A DNA stretch of 64,000 bases from Actinacidiphila bryophytorum (GTDB lineage: Bacteria > Actinomycetota > Actinomycetes > Streptomycetales > Streptomycetaceae): NCBI RefSeq assembly GCF_016916835.1, contig NZ_JAFFIX010000028.1:53961-117960 (forward strand), read 5' to 3'. Each line of letters begins with the position of its first letter. Position 1 is the first letter of the stretch. The notes beneath the pieces were generated by a model, which searched no databases, had not been told where the DNA came from, and saw only the letters and a list, made by a program, of their open reading frames with translations. A program made the translations under genes and the position numbers. Below, one piece after another: positions 24,402 to 32,768 of this stretch.

Positions 24402-24980
24402 GTGGATCAACACAGTGCGCGACCGGGCGCCCCCGGTGCCGCGCCCACCACGGCACCCGGCGCCGAACCCACGGCCGCGGTCTACCGGCCCCAGCGCCCC
24501 GCCCCCGCCAGACCCGCGCACCCGCTGGCCGCCCTGCTCCGCCGGCTGCGCGCCGTGCAGCGGCCCCGCCCCCGCCTGACGGGCCTGGGCACGGGCGTGC
24601 TGGTCACCGTGGTGACGGTCCTGGCCGGCATGACGGACGCGGCGCTCTTCGACGGCCCCGGCGTCTTCTTCGGGGTCGTCTTCGTCGCGGTGTGCGCGAC
24701 CGCCGCCGTGTACGTACGCCCCTATGACCTGGTGGCGGCCCCGGTGTCCGCGCCGATCGCCTTCGCGCTGGGGATCGGGCTGACCGCGGACAGCGGGGGC
24801 GGCGGCCTGGTCGGGCATCTGCTGGGGCTGTTCACGGGGCTGGCGCTGATGACCGGCTGGCTCTACACCGGCACCGTGCTGGCCGCGCTGATCGTCGCGG
24901 TCAGAGCTTTGCGGCTGCCATCGCGGCGCCGACGATCCCGGCGTTGTTCTGCAGCTCGGCGGGGACGATCCGCGCGCTGA
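24402..24980 (+). CDS. DUF6542-type membrane protein
   Basis: A 192-residue integral membrane protein. A proline-rich cytoplasmic N terminus of about 55 residues is followed by helices GLGTGVLVTVVTVLAG, GVFFGVVFVAVCATAAVYV, DLVAAPVSAPIAFALGIGL and GHLLGLFTGLALMTGW, matching the actinobacterial DUF6542 family. The last ~25 residues are Arg-rich and are read antisense through the end of ppgK (80-bp overlap). The natural stop may have been lost, or the basic tail is genuine. Function unknown. Confidence 0.72.
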   Translation: MDQHSARPGAPGAAPTTAPGAEPTAAVYRPQRPAPARPAHPLAALLRRLRAVQRPRPRLTGLGTGVLVTVVTVLAGMTDAALFDGPGVFFGVVFVAVCATAAVYVRPYDLVAAPVSAPIAFALGIGLTADSGGGGLVGHLLGLFTGLALMTGWLYTGTVLAALIVAVRALRLPSRRRRSRRCSAARRGRSAR

Positions 24981-25644
24981 GCCCGTGGCCGTGCAGGTAG
25001 GGCAGGAACTTGTCGGCCTTGCGGCTGATGCCGCCGCCGAGCACGAACAGGTCGGGCGAGAAGAGCATCTCGACGTGCGCCAGGTATTTGCGCAGCCGGT
25101 GCGCCCAGTGCTCCCAGCTCAGGTCCTCGTCCTCGCGGGCCTTGACCGAGGCGCGCTTCTCCGCGTCGTGGCCGTGCAGTTCCAGGTGGCCCAGCTCGGT
25201 GTTGGGCAGCAGGCGGCCGTCGACGAAGACGGCGCTGCCGATGCCGGTGCCCAGCGTCAGCACGATGACCGTGCCGCCGTGGCCGCGCCCGGCGCCGAAG
25301 GTCATCTCGGCGACGCCCGCCGCGTCCGCGTCGTTGAGCACGACCACGGGAAGGCCGAGGCGGTCGCTGATCGCCTTGCGGGCGTCGAGGCCGATCCAGC
25401 CGGCGTCCACGTTGGCCGCGGTCCTGGTCACGCCGTCGGCGACGACGCCGGGGAAGGTCACCCCGAGCGGTCCCGACCAGCCGAAGTGCGAGACGACGTC
25501 GTGGACGCCGTCGAGCACCGCGTCCGGGGTCGCGGGGTGCGGGGTCAGTACCTTGTACCGCTCGTCGGACAGGCCGCCCTTGTCGAGATCGACCGGGGCG
25601 CCCTTGATGCCCGTACCGCCGATGTCCACACCGAACACGTTCAT
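24901..25644 (-). CDS. ppgK: Polyphosphate glucokinase
   Basis: A 247-residue ROK-family kinase that phosphorylates glucose using polyphosphate (or ATP). The phosphate-binding loop GVDIGGTGIKGAPVDL, the glucose-site segment VVLNDADAAGVAE, LTLGTGIGSAVF, ELGHLELHG and the GGGISRKADKF adenosine loop are in order. Length is typical of actinobacterial PpgK. ATG at 25644 has GGAGG 2 nt upstream and also TAGCCT 7 nt upstream, so it could be leaderless or led. It feeds glycolysis in the cytoplasm. Its neighbour ispH lies 89 bp upstream. Confidence 0.95.
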   Translation of the reverse strand: MNVFGVDIGGTGIKGAPVDLDKGGLSDERYKVLTPHPATPDAVLDGVHDVVSHFGWSGPLGVTFPGVVADGVTRTAANVDAGWIGLDARKAISDRLGLPVVVLNDADAAGVAEMTFGAGRGHGGTVIVLTLGTGIGSAVFVDGRLLPNTELGHLELHGHDAEKRASVKAREDEDLSWEHWAHRLRKYLAHVEMLFSPDLFVLGGGISRKADKFLPYLHGHGLSARIVPAELQNNAGIVGAAMAAAKL

Positions 25645-25651
25645 GACCTCC

Positions 25652-25657
25652 AGGCTA
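25652..25657 (-). promoter_or_regulatory. -10 box TAGCCT upstream of ppgK
   Basis: On the minus strand TAGCCT ends 7 nt before the ATG of ppgK. The same 7 nt contain GGAGG, so the two signals overlap. If transcription starts at the ATG, the SD would not be in the mRNA. Confidence 0.4.
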
Positions 25658-25733
25658 GAGGCGGGCTGTGGACCTCACCTCTCGTAGCTCCCCCCATGGG
25701 AGGCACGGAAATGCTCCGTGAAAAGACTCCACC

Positions 25734-26714
25734 CTATGCGGATTCCCCCGCCGCCGCCTCCGCACGCAGATCCCGGCGCAGTTCCTTGGGCAGGGAGAAC
25801 TGGATGGACTCCTCGGCGGAGGTGACGACCTGCACGTCCGCATACCCCCGTACCGCCAGCCACTCCAGCACCTGGTCGACCAGGATCTCCGGGACCGAGG
25901 CACCCGAGGTGACGCCGACCGTGGCGACGCCCTCCAGCCAGGCGTCCTCGCACTCGTCGGCGAAGTCGACCAGGTACGAGGCGCCGGCGCCGGACTGCAG
26001 GGCGACCTCGACCAGCCGGATCGCGTTGGAGGAGTTGCGCGAGCCGACGACGATGACCAGGTCGGACTCCGCGGAGATCTGCTTGACGGCGACCTGCCGG
26101 TTCTGCGTGGCGTAGCAGATGTCGTCGCTGGGCGGCGAGAGCAGCTGGGGGAAGCGCTCCTTGAGCGCGTCGACCGTCTCCATCGTCTCGTCCACCGACA
26201 GCGTGGTCTGGGACAGCCACACGACCTTGGACTCGTCGCGTACGACCAGGTCGGCGACGTCCTTGGGGCCGTCGACCAGATGGGTGCGCTCGGGCGCCTC
26301 GCCCATCGTGCCGATGACCTCCTCGTGGCCCTCGTGGCCGATGAGCAGGATGTCGTAGTCGTCCTTGGCGAAGCGGACGGCTTCCTTGTGGACCTTGGTG
26401 ACCAGCGGGCACGTCGCGTCGATCGACGCGAGCTTGCGCCGGTCGGCCTCCTCGTGGACGACCGGGGCGACGCCGTGCGCGGAGAAGATCACGATCGCGT
26501 TCTCCGGGACCTCTGCGGTCTCGTCGACGAAGATCGCGCCCTTCTTCTCCAGCGTCTGCACGACGTACTTGTTGTGCACGATCTGCTTGCGGACGTAGAC
26601 CGGGGCGCCGTACTGCTCCAGCGCCTTCTCGACGGTGATCACCGCACGGTCCACGCCTGCGCAGTACCCGCGGGGGGCGGCGAGCAGGACACGGCGGCTG
26701 GTTTCGGTCGTCAT
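25734..26714 (-). CDS. ispH: 4-hydroxy-3-methylbut-2-enyl diphosphate reductase
   Basis: A 326-residue iron-sulfur enzyme of the last step of the MEP isoprenoid pathway, making IPP and DMAPP from HMBPP. The three cluster cysteines are visible in APRGYCAGVDRA, DATCPLVTKVH and DDICYATQNRQ. VHNKYVV and FSAHGVAP carry the substrate-binding His residues, and GVTSGASVPE closes the site. The ATG at 26714 (MTTETSRRV) was preferred to one 9 bp upstream, since homologues start near the first strand. It supplies precursors used by the cis-prenyltransferase at 54.3 kb among others. Confidence 0.96.
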   Translation of the reverse strand: MTTETSRRVLLAAPRGYCAGVDRAVITVEKALEQYGAPVYVRKQIVHNKYVVQTLEKKGAIFVDETAEVPENAIVIFSAHGVAPVVHEEADRRKLASIDATCPLVTKVHKEAVRFAKDDYDILLIGHEGHEEVIGTMGEAPERTHLVDGPKDVADLVVRDESKVVWLSQTTLSVDETMETVDALKERFPQLLSPPSDDICYATQNRQVAVKQISAESDLVIVVGSRNSSNAIRLVEVALQSGAGASYLVDFADECEDAWLEGVATVGVTSGASVPEILVDQVLEWLAVRGYADVQVVTSAEESIQFSLPKELRRDLRAEAAAGESA

Positions 26715-26801
26715 GCGGTCCATCGTACGGTGGCCGCCCGCCGCGCACCGGGGGCGGTCGGGGGTGCGCCGGGGGCGGGCGGGGGCCGGGCGGCGGCGGC
26801 G

Positions 26802-27881
26802 TTACGAGCTCGCGCCGATCAGCTGGACGTCGCCGCCGAGCTGCACGGGCTTGCCGGTGGCGGGCACCGAGACGGCGTTGAGCGAGGCGAAGCGGCTGCG
26901 GACGCCGGGCTGGTCGCCGTGCAGGTAGACGGTGGTGTTGCCGCCGGGCACGACGGTGCACTGCTCGGGGCGGGTGGAGAACTCCAGCTTCACGAAGTAG
27001 GAGGTCGAGGCGACCAGCGCGCCGCCGTCCGCGGTCCTGACCGCGTACGTCTGCGGGTAGGTGGTGTAGGCGCTGTCCCACTTGGCGCCCGCGTCCTCGA
27101 AGTCGGTGCGCAGGCAGGTCTTGTAGCGGCCCCAGTGGTCGTTCCTCGTGGTGTACTCCTTGACCGCGTCCCGCCGGACGGCGGAGTCGGCGAGGACCGC
27201 GCCGGCCTTCTTGCCGCCGGAGACCCGAAGGTCGTTGGCGGCGGAGCCGAGGGTGGAGAGCTTGGTGCCGGCGACGGTGGCGTCGGGGGCCACGACGGTG
27301 GCCGCGCCGTCCGCGGACGTGGCGACGGCGGGCGCGGCGCCGGTGAAGTCGTCGGCGAGAACCATCTTCCAGTGGCCGCCGGTCTGCTGCTGGAAGACGA
27401 TCAGCTGGCGCTCGCCCTTGTCGAAGTTGCCGCCGCTGACGGCCGCGTCGACCATGAACCACGAACCGCCGGCCGGGATGTGGAAATGCCGGTCGACGTA
27501 GGTGAAGGGCTTGCGGTAGTCGGCCTTGACCTTGGCCGAGTAGGTCGGGAACTGCTTGTACTGCGCCAGGCTCTGCTGGTAGAGCGCGCCGCCCTCGACG
27601 GTGCCCAGTTTGGCGCCGTCCTGGGTGACGTTGGCCGCGTTGTTGACCTTCTCGTAGGTGTCCAGGATGGTGCCGGCCTCTGCGGTGCTGACGATGGGTG
27701 CCGCGGACTTGCCGCTCTTGCCGGAGGAGCCGGCCTGCCCGGAGGATGAGGCCGAGGAGGCCGAGGCCTTGTCCTTGCCGCCGCCGCCCCCGCTGCCCCC
27801 GCCGTCCTTGCCGCCGCAGCCGGCCGCCAGCAGGCTGGTGGCGGCGAGGCCGACGGCTATGGTCACGATGCGCCTGTTCAT
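26802..27881 (-). CDS. Predicted lipoprotein, actinobacterial hypothetical
   Basis: A 359-residue exported lipoprotein. MNRR, a hydrophobic stretch and the lipobox LLAAGC put the lipidated Cys at position 22. A Gly/Ser/Lys-rich linker of about 40 residues follows, then an all-beta extracytoplasmic domain in two halves. The second half (from about residue 215, DAVKEYTTRNDHWG) may be a repeat of the first. No catalytic motif is recognised. It lies divergent from xseA (112 bp) and downstream of nothing related. Function unknown. Confidence 0.8.
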   Translation of the reverse strand: MNRRIVTIAVGLAATSLLAAGCGGKDGGGSGGGGGKDKASASSASSSGQAGSSGKSGKSAAPIVSTAEAGTILDTYEKVNNAANVTQDGAKLGTVEGGALYQQSLAQYKQFPTYSAKVKADYRKPFTYVDRHFHIPAGGSWFMVDAAVSGGNFDKGERQLIVFQQQTGGHWKMVLADDFTGAAPAVATSADGAATVVAPDATVAGTKLSTLGSAANDLRVSGGKKAGAVLADSAVRRDAVKEYTTRNDHWGRYKTCLRTDFEDAGAKWDSAYTTYPQTYAVRTADGGALVASTSYFVKLEFSTRPEQCTVVPGGNTTVYLHGDQPGVRSRFASLNAVSVPATGKPVQLGGDVQLIGASS

Positions 27882-27981
27882 GGTCGTTCCCCCGGTTGAT
27901 TTCGTACGGGCGTCATAGCTTGCACGACTGTAGTGTCAACGGCCCGCACTCTTGCCCCCGGGGTGTGTCCCACGTCGCCGG

Positions 27982-27987
27982 TAGGGT
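27982..27987 (+). promoter_or_regulatory. Leaderless -10 box TAGGGT (xseA)
   Basis: TAGGGT ends 6 nt before the ATG of xseA at 27994. The intervening bases contain no clear SD spacing. Confidence 0.5.
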
Positions 27988-27993
27988 CGGGGA

Positions 27994-29223
27994 ATGGCTC
28001 TCAGCACCTCGGCGGACACGCCGATCCCGGTCGGCGAGGTGTCCCGGCTGATCGGCGGATGGATCGACCGGCTCGGCGCGGTGTGGGTCGAGGGGCAGAT
28101 CACCCAGCTGTCCCGGCGGCCCGGCGCGGGCGTGGTCTTCCTGACACTGCGCGACCCCTCGCACGACATCTCGATCGGCGTCACGTGCTTCCGCGGCGTC
28201 TTCGACCAGGTCGCGGACGTGATCGGCGAGGGCGCGCGGGTGGTGCTGCACGCGAAACCCGAGTGGTACGGGCCGCGCGGCAGCCTGTCGCTGCGGGCCG
28301 TCGAGATCCGCCCGGTGGGCGTCGGCGAACTGCTCGTGCGGCTGGAGCGGCTGAAGAAGCAGCTGGCGGGCGAGGGCCTCTTCGCGCTGGACCGCAAGCG
28401 CCCGCTGCCCTTCCTGCCGCAGCTCGTCGGCCTGGTCACCGGGCGCGCCTCGGCGGCCGAGCGGGATGTGCGGGAGAACGCGCGGCTGCGCTGGCCCGCG
28501 GTCCGGTTCGAGGTGCGCAATGTCCCGGTGCAGGGCGCGAACGCGGTGCCGCAGGTCATCGAGGCGGTCAGGGAGCTGGACGCGCACCCGCAGGTCGACG
28601 TGATCATCGTGGCGCGCGGCGGCGGCAGCGTCGAGGACCTGCTGCCCTTCTCCGACGAGCAGCTGGTGCGTACGGTCGCGGACTGCCGCACACCGGTCGT
28701 CTCGGCGATCGGGCACGAGCCGGACTCGCCGCTGCTCGACCTGGTCGCCGACCTGCGCGCGTCCACGCCCACCGACGCCGCCAAGCGGGTCGTACCCGAC
28801 GTGCGCGAGGAACTGGCCAAGGTGCAGCTGGTCAGCGACCGGGCGCTGCGGGTGATCCGCGGGCTGCTGGACCGTGAGGAGCGCGGCCTCGAAGCGGCGC
28901 TGAGCCGGCCCTCGATGGCGGCGCCGCAGCGGATGGTCGACGAGCGGGAGGCGGAGGTGGCCGACCGGCTCGACCGCGCTCGCCGTTCGCTGCGGCACGC
29001 ACTGGACAGGGCGGACGCCGACCTGTCGCACACGCTGGCCCGGGTGGTGGCGCTGTCCCCTGCGGCGACGCTGCGCCGCGGCTATGCGGTGCTCCAGCGT
29101 GCGGACGGTGCGGCGGTACGCGACCCGGCCGAGGTCGCGGCGGGCGAGGAGCTGCGGGCGCGGGTCGCGGCGGGCGACTTCACGGTACGGGTGTCCGACG
29201 GCGATGCGGCCGCGGGCCGGTGA
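27994..29223 (+). CDS. xseA: Exodeoxyribonuclease VII large subunit
   Basis: A 409-residue catalytic subunit of exonuclease VII, which degrades single-stranded DNA to oligonucleotides. An N-terminal OB fold (VWVEGQITQLSRRP, then VTCFRG) is followed by the nuclease core with GLVTGRASAAERDV, VIIVARGGGSVEDLLPF and VVSAIGHEPDSPLLD, and a C-terminal helical region that binds XseB. Length is normal. The small subunit gene follows after 28 bp with its own -10 box. Confidence 0.95.
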   Translation: MALSTSADTPIPVGEVSRLIGGWIDRLGAVWVEGQITQLSRRPGAGVVFLTLRDPSHDISIGVTCFRGVFDQVADVIGEGARVVLHAKPEWYGPRGSLSLRAVEIRPVGVGELLVRLERLKKQLAGEGLFALDRKRPLPFLPQLVGLVTGRASAAERDVRENARLRWPAVRFEVRNVPVQGANAVPQVIEAVRELDAHPQVDVIIVARGGGSVEDLLPFSDEQLVRTVADCRTPVVSAIGHEPDSPLLDLVADLRASTPTDAAKRVVPDVREELAKVQLVSDRALRVIRGLLDREERGLEAALSRPSMAAPQRMVDEREAEVADRLDRARRSLRHALDRADADLSHTLARVVALSPAATLRRGYAVLQRADGAAVRDPAEVAAGEELRARVAAGDFTVRVSDGDAAAGR

Positions 29224-29239
29224 TGTCGGCGGTCGCCCC

Positions 29240-29245
29240 TAGGCT
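29240..29245 (+). promoter_or_regulatory. Leaderless -10 box TAGGCT (xseB)
   Basis: TAGGCT ends 6 nt before the ATG of xseB at 29252, inside the 28-bp gap after xseA. It suggests that xseB can be transcribed separately as a leaderless message. Confidence 0.45.
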
Positions 29246-29251
29246 GGCCGT

Positions 29252-29515
29252 ATGGCAGACCAGGACACCACCACCGCCGCACTGGGTTACGAACAGGCCC
29301 GCGACGAGCTGATCGACGTCGTGCGCCGGCTGGAGGCGGGCGGCGCCACGCTGGAGGAGTCGCTCGCCCTGTGGGAGCGCGGCGAGGAGCTGGCCAAGGT
29401 GTGCCGGCACTGGCTGGAGGGCGCCCGCAGGCGGCTGAACGCGGCGCTTGCGGCGGAGGACGAGGCGGCGGGCGAGGGGGACGGCGGCGAGGACGGGGCC
29501 GGACCGGACGCGTAA
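29252..29515 (+). CDS. xseB: Exodeoxyribonuclease VII small subunit
   Basis: An 87-residue helical protein that assembles in several copies on XseA. The family signature is GYEQARDELIDVVRRLEAGGATLEESLALWERGEEL-type: paired helices with LEAGG and the LWERGEELAKVC segment are both seen. The C-terminal ~20 residues are an acidic Gly/Glu/Asp tail. It is placed directly after xseA, as usual. Confidence 0.93.
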   Translation: MADQDTTTAALGYEQARDELIDVVRRLEAGGATLEESLALWERGEELAKVCRHWLEGARRRLNAALAAEDEAAGEGDGGEDGAGPDA

Positions 29516-29754
29516 GCCGACAGCGCGGGCCGGAGACGCTGACCGGAGACGCTGACCGGACGCGCGGACCGGACGCGTAAAAGGGACGGCCAACGAGCCG
29601 CCCGGGCGGAAAACCGCAGGTCACACAGCCAGTTCTTGTGACCGGGGTCACAGTTGAATGCGGAATGGTTGAGCCTTCACTCATGTTGGAGCTGGATGTT
29701 CCGCAACGCGGGAGACCGCGTACCGCTCGACCCGACTCCCCCCAGAGGTATTCC

Positions 29755-30348
29755 ATGACGCTCGTGCTCGACCCCGCCGCCCAGGACCTCCTCTTCCGCG
29801 AGGCCCGCACCGCGAACACCTTCACCGCGGACCCGGTGACCGATGAGCAGGTCCAGGCGATCTACGACCTGGTCAAGTACGCCCCCACCGCCTTCAACCA
29901 GCAGCCGCTGCGGGTCGTGCTGGTCCGCTCCACCGAGGGCCGCGAGCGCCTGGTGCGGCACATGGCCGAGGGCAACCAGCCGAAGACCTCGACCGCCCCG
30001 CTGGTCGCGATCCTCGCCGCGGACAACGAGTTCCACGAGGAGCTGCCCACCCAGTTCCCGGTCTTCCCGCAGGCCAAGGACGTCTTCTTCGCCGAGCGCC
30101 CGGTGCGCGAGAAGTCGGCCGCGCTCAACGCGGCCCTGCAGGTCGGCTACTTCATCATCGGCGTGCGCGCGGCGGGCCTGGCGGCCGGCCCGATGACCGG
30201 CTTCGACGCCGACGGCATCAACAAGGAGTTCTTCGCGGACGGCGAGCACTCGGTGCTGGCCGTGGTCAACATCGGCAAGCCCGGCGAGAACGCGTGGTTC
30301 CCGCGCAACCCGCGGCTGTCCTACGACGAGGTCGTCACCACCGTCTGA
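29755..30348 (+). CDS. Nitroreductase-family protein, malonic semialdehyde reductase-like (RutE type)
   Basis: A 197-residue FMN-dependent oxidoreductase. The FMN-binding segments REARTANTF and KYAPTAFNQQPLRVV, plus FPQAKDVFFAERPVREKSAALNAAL-type helices, match the small RutE/nitroreductase group that reduces malonic semialdehyde or nitro compounds. No pyrimidine-degradation genes are nearby, so the physiological substrate is open. ATG at 29755 has AGAGG 6 nt upstream. It is followed by a tandem hairpin terminator facing a convergent gene. Confidence 0.88.
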   Translation: MTLVLDPAAQDLLFREARTANTFTADPVTDEQVQAIYDLVKYAPTAFNQQPLRVVLVRSTEGRERLVRHMAEGNQPKTSTAPLVAILAADNEFHEELPTQFPVFPQAKDVFFAERPVREKSAALNAALQVGYFIIGVRAAGLAAGPMTGFDADGINKEFFADGEHSVLAVVNIGKPGENAWFPRNPRLSYDEVVTTV

Positions 30349-30358
30349 CCCCGCACGG

Positions 30359-30408
30359 TCCGGTCCTCCGGGACCGGATCCCCCGCCGGCCGGGCATCCG
30401 CCCGGCCG
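30359..30408. terminator. Tandem hairpins between convergent genes
   Basis: TCCGGTCC/GGACCGGA with a 4-nt loop (30359-30378) is followed by CGGCCGGGC/GCCCGGCCG with loop ATCC (30387-30408). They lie between the nitroreductase and the convergent DUF4245 gene, and a bidirectional terminator is likely. Confidence 0.65.
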
Positions 30409-30415
30409 TTCGGGT

Positions 30416-30955
30416 TCACTGGCCGCTGCGCTCCCTGAGCGCGGCGGCCATCTGCGTGAGCTGGCTGTCGGGACCCGTGCCGAGCACGATCGTGGTCACG
30501 CCCGGCTCCTTGCGCACCAGTGCGGTGTACCGCTTGCCGGTCCAGCGCTCCCAGACCTGCCCGCCGGCGGTGACCGTACGGGTGCCGTCGCGGTGCGCGT
30601 TCAGGGTGACCTCGGCGATGAAGGGGTCGGGGTCGCCGTTGCTCTGCTCGATCGCCACGTACTGCTGCTCGGGGTCGACGAAGCCGACGTGCCAGGTGAC
30701 CTTGTGCGGGTCGACCGCGTTGTACTGCACCGAGGTGGCGCGCCACATGGCGCTCAGCCCCTCGGGACCGGCGACCTTGTAGGGCGCGTCCCGCCTGGCC
30801 TGGCCCAGCTCGACCGAGTAGCTGATCGGCTTGACCGGGTCGGCCTTGGAGTCGTGCGGGATGAAGATGTAGATGACGGCGACGACGACGCTGAGCACCA
30901 TCAAGGACAGGACGAGGTCCTTCACCGTCTTGTTGCCACGCTTGTCTGCTGCCAC
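30416..30955 (-). CDS. DUF4245 membrane-anchored protein
   Basis: A 179-residue protein with one N-terminal transmembrane helix (LVLSLMVLSVVVAVIYIFI, about residues 14-33) and an extracytoplasmic domain of about 140 residues typical of actinobacterial DUF4245. Function unknown. The start is uncertain: GTG at 30955 gives MAADKRGNKTV, which resembles homologues as I recall them. An ATG 18 bp upstream adds MGDDRG. It is divergent from glpX, as in other streptomycetes as I recall. Confidence 0.85.
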   Translation of the reverse strand: MAADKRGNKTVKDLVLSLMVLSVVVAVIYIFIPHDSKADPVKPISYSVELGQARRDAPYKVAGPEGLSAMWRATSVQYNAVDPHKVTWHVGFVDPEQQYVAIEQSNGDPDPFIAEVTLNAHRDGTRTVTAGGQVWERWTGKRYTALVRKEPGVTTIVLGTGPDSQLTQMAAALRERSGQ

Positions 30956-31127
30956 GCCCCTATCGTCCCCCATGCCCCAGCGTGCCCCGACCGCCGGGTC
31001 CCGCCGGCCGCCCGCCGCCCGGCCCCGATGCGCTCATGTGACAAGCACCCTGCTCATATTCGCGGGAAACCGATAAGGTCGCAGCACCCTCATATCCGGC
31101 CGTCCTCGTACAGAAAGGTGCGCTGCG

Positions 31128-32159
31128 ATGACCGACCAACACCTGCCCCCCGCCCTCGAAGTGAGCCCGGAAGCCCCTGACCGCAACCTGGCCCTGGAAC
31201 TCGTCCGGGTCACAGAAGCCGCCGCCATGGCCGCCGGGCGGTGGGTCGGCCGCGGCGACAAGAACGGCGCGGACGGCGCCGCCGTCAAGGCGATGCGGAC
31301 CCTGGTGCACACCGTGTCGATGAACGGCGTCGTGGTGATCGGCGAAGGCGAGAAGGACGAAGCGCCGATGCTCTTCAACGGCGAGCGGATCGGCGACGGC
31401 ACAGGACCCGAGTGCGACGTCGCCGTCGACCCGGTCGACGGCACCACGCTCACCGCCAAAGGAATGCCCAACGCGGTCTCGGTGCTCGCGGTCGCCGACC
31501 GCGGCACGATGTTCGACCCGTCGGCGGTCTTCTACATGGACAAGCTGGTGGCCGGCCCGGAGGCGGCGGAGTTCGTCGACATCACCGCGCCGCCCTCGGT
31601 CAACATCCGCCGGGTGGCCAAGGCCAAGGGCAGCGCCCCCGAGGACGTCACGGTCGTCGTGCTCGACCGGCCGCGGCACGACGCCATCGTGCGGGAGATC
31701 AGGGAGACCGGCGCCCGTATCAAGTTCATCGCCGACGGCGACGTGGCCGGCGCGATCATGGCCGTACGCGAAGGGACCGGCGTCGACCTGCTGCTCGGCA
31801 TCGGCGGTACGCCCGAAGGCATCATCGCGGCCTGCGCGGTGACCTGCCTGGGCGGCACGATCCAGGGCCGGCTGTGGCCCAAGGACGACGAGGAGCGGCA
31901 GCGGGCGCTGGACGCCGGGCACGACCTGGACAAGGTCCTGGAGACCAAGGACCTGGTCAGCGGCGACAACGTCTTCTTCGTGGCGACCGGCGTCACCGAC
32001 GGCGAACTGCTGCGCGGGGTGCGCTACCGGCGCGAGACGGCGACGACGTCGTCCCTGGTGATGCGGTCCAAGTCGGGCACGATCCGGCAGATCGACTCCG
32101 AGCACCGGCTGTCCAAGCTGCGCGCCTACAGCGCCATCGACTTCGACCGGGCACGCTGA
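31128..32159 (+). CDS. glpX: Class II fructose-1,6-bisphosphatase
   Basis: A 343-residue metal-dependent phosphatase of gluconeogenesis, converting fructose 1,6-bisphosphate to fructose 6-phosphate. GlpX motifs: GEGEKDEAPML, DVAVDPVDGTTLTAKG (metal ligands), VVVLDRPRH, GTPEGIIAACAV and GRLWPKDDEE. The ATG at 31128 is preceded by a recognisable GCGCTGCG-type spacer but only a weak SD. A GATAAGGT stretch at 31072 may be the -10. Length and motif order are normal. The WhiB-like gene is convergent downstream. Confidence 0.96.
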   Translation: MTDQHLPPALEVSPEAPDRNLALELVRVTEAAAMAAGRWVGRGDKNGADGAAVKAMRTLVHTVSMNGVVVIGEGEKDEAPMLFNGERIGDGTGPECDVAVDPVDGTTLTAKGMPNAVSVLAVADRGTMFDPSAVFYMDKLVAGPEAAEFVDITAPPSVNIRRVAKAKGSAPEDVTVVVLDRPRHDAIVREIRETGARIKFIADGDVAGAIMAVREGTGVDLLLGIGGTPEGIIAACAVTCLGGTIQGRLWPKDDEERQRALDAGHDLDKVLETKDLVSGDNVFFVATGVTDGELLRGVRYRRETATTSSLVMRSKSGTIRQIDSEHRLSKLRAYSAIDFDRAR

Positions 32160-32214
32160 CCCCTGCTCACCTGCTCACGCCGCCGGCCCCGCCGCACCTC
32201 CTGCCCTGACCGGA

Positions 32215-32256
32215 CCGCCCCGAGCGCGCACCGGGCGGGCAGGACGTGCGGGGCGG
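32215..32256. terminator. Possible GC-rich hairpin after glpX
   Basis: CCGCCCCG (32215-32222) pairs with CGGGGCGG (32249-32256) across a 26-nt GC-rich loop, between the convergent glpX and WhiB-like genes. There is no T-run, so the call is weak. Confidence 0.3.
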
Positions 32257-32259
32257 CGG

Positions 32260-32613
32260 TCAGCCCGCGACGGCTATACCGGCCGCGGGGCGCTGCAGTT
32301 CGACCTCGCGGCGGCGCCTGCGGGCCAGCACCACCCGGCGCTCGGCTGCGGTCATACCGCCCCACACGCCGTAGGGCTCCGGCTGCAGCAGCGCGTGCTC
32401 GCGGCACTCCAGCATCACCGGGCAGCGGGCGCAGACCCGCTTGGCCGCCTCCTCGCGGGCCAGCCGGGCCGCGGTGGGCTCCTTCGACGGTGCGAAGAAC
32501 AGCCCCGCCTCGTCACTGCGGCATGCCGCCTCCGAGTGCCAGGGCCCGCCCAAGTCGCGTGGATGACCTGGTGGAGTGGCGGGATCCATGACGGGCTCGA
32601 TCGGTTGAAGCAC
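32260..32613 (-). CDS. WhiB-family iron-sulfur transcriptional regulator
   Basis: A 117-residue Wbl protein that binds a [4Fe-4S] cluster and acts with a sigma factor. The four Cys are C31, C61, C64 and C70 (CARCPVMLEC). The GVWGG turn is at 82-86, and the basic RRRRRE segment follows. GTG at 32613 has AGGAG 6 nt upstream. Position next to glpX is the same as I recall for wblI in S. coelicolor, but I leave the symbol empty because the orthology was not tested. It probably links redox or nitric oxide state to development. Confidence 0.93.
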   Translation of the reverse strand: MLQPIEPVMDPATPPGHPRDLGGPWHSEAACRSDEAGLFFAPSKEPTAARLAREEAAKRVCARCPVMLECREHALLQPEPYGVWGGMTAAERRVVLARRRRREVELQRPAAGIAVAG

Positions 32614-32768
32614 GGGAAACTCCTGACGACGGCTCGTGGTATGCCACGCTGGCCCGCGCCGACTGCTCCCCGTGCGCAGCGTGCGGCGGCGGCAGCGCGG
32701 CGGCGTGTCCCGTTCCCCTACCCGCTGTACGCGACTTCATGCGCACCGTGTTCGTGCGCCGGAGGGAG

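Noticed and set aside
25704..25720. Hairpin CACGGA/TCCGTG as terminator of ispH
   Set aside because: On the minus strand the T-rich bases come before, not after, the stem, so it does not fit an intrinsic terminator.
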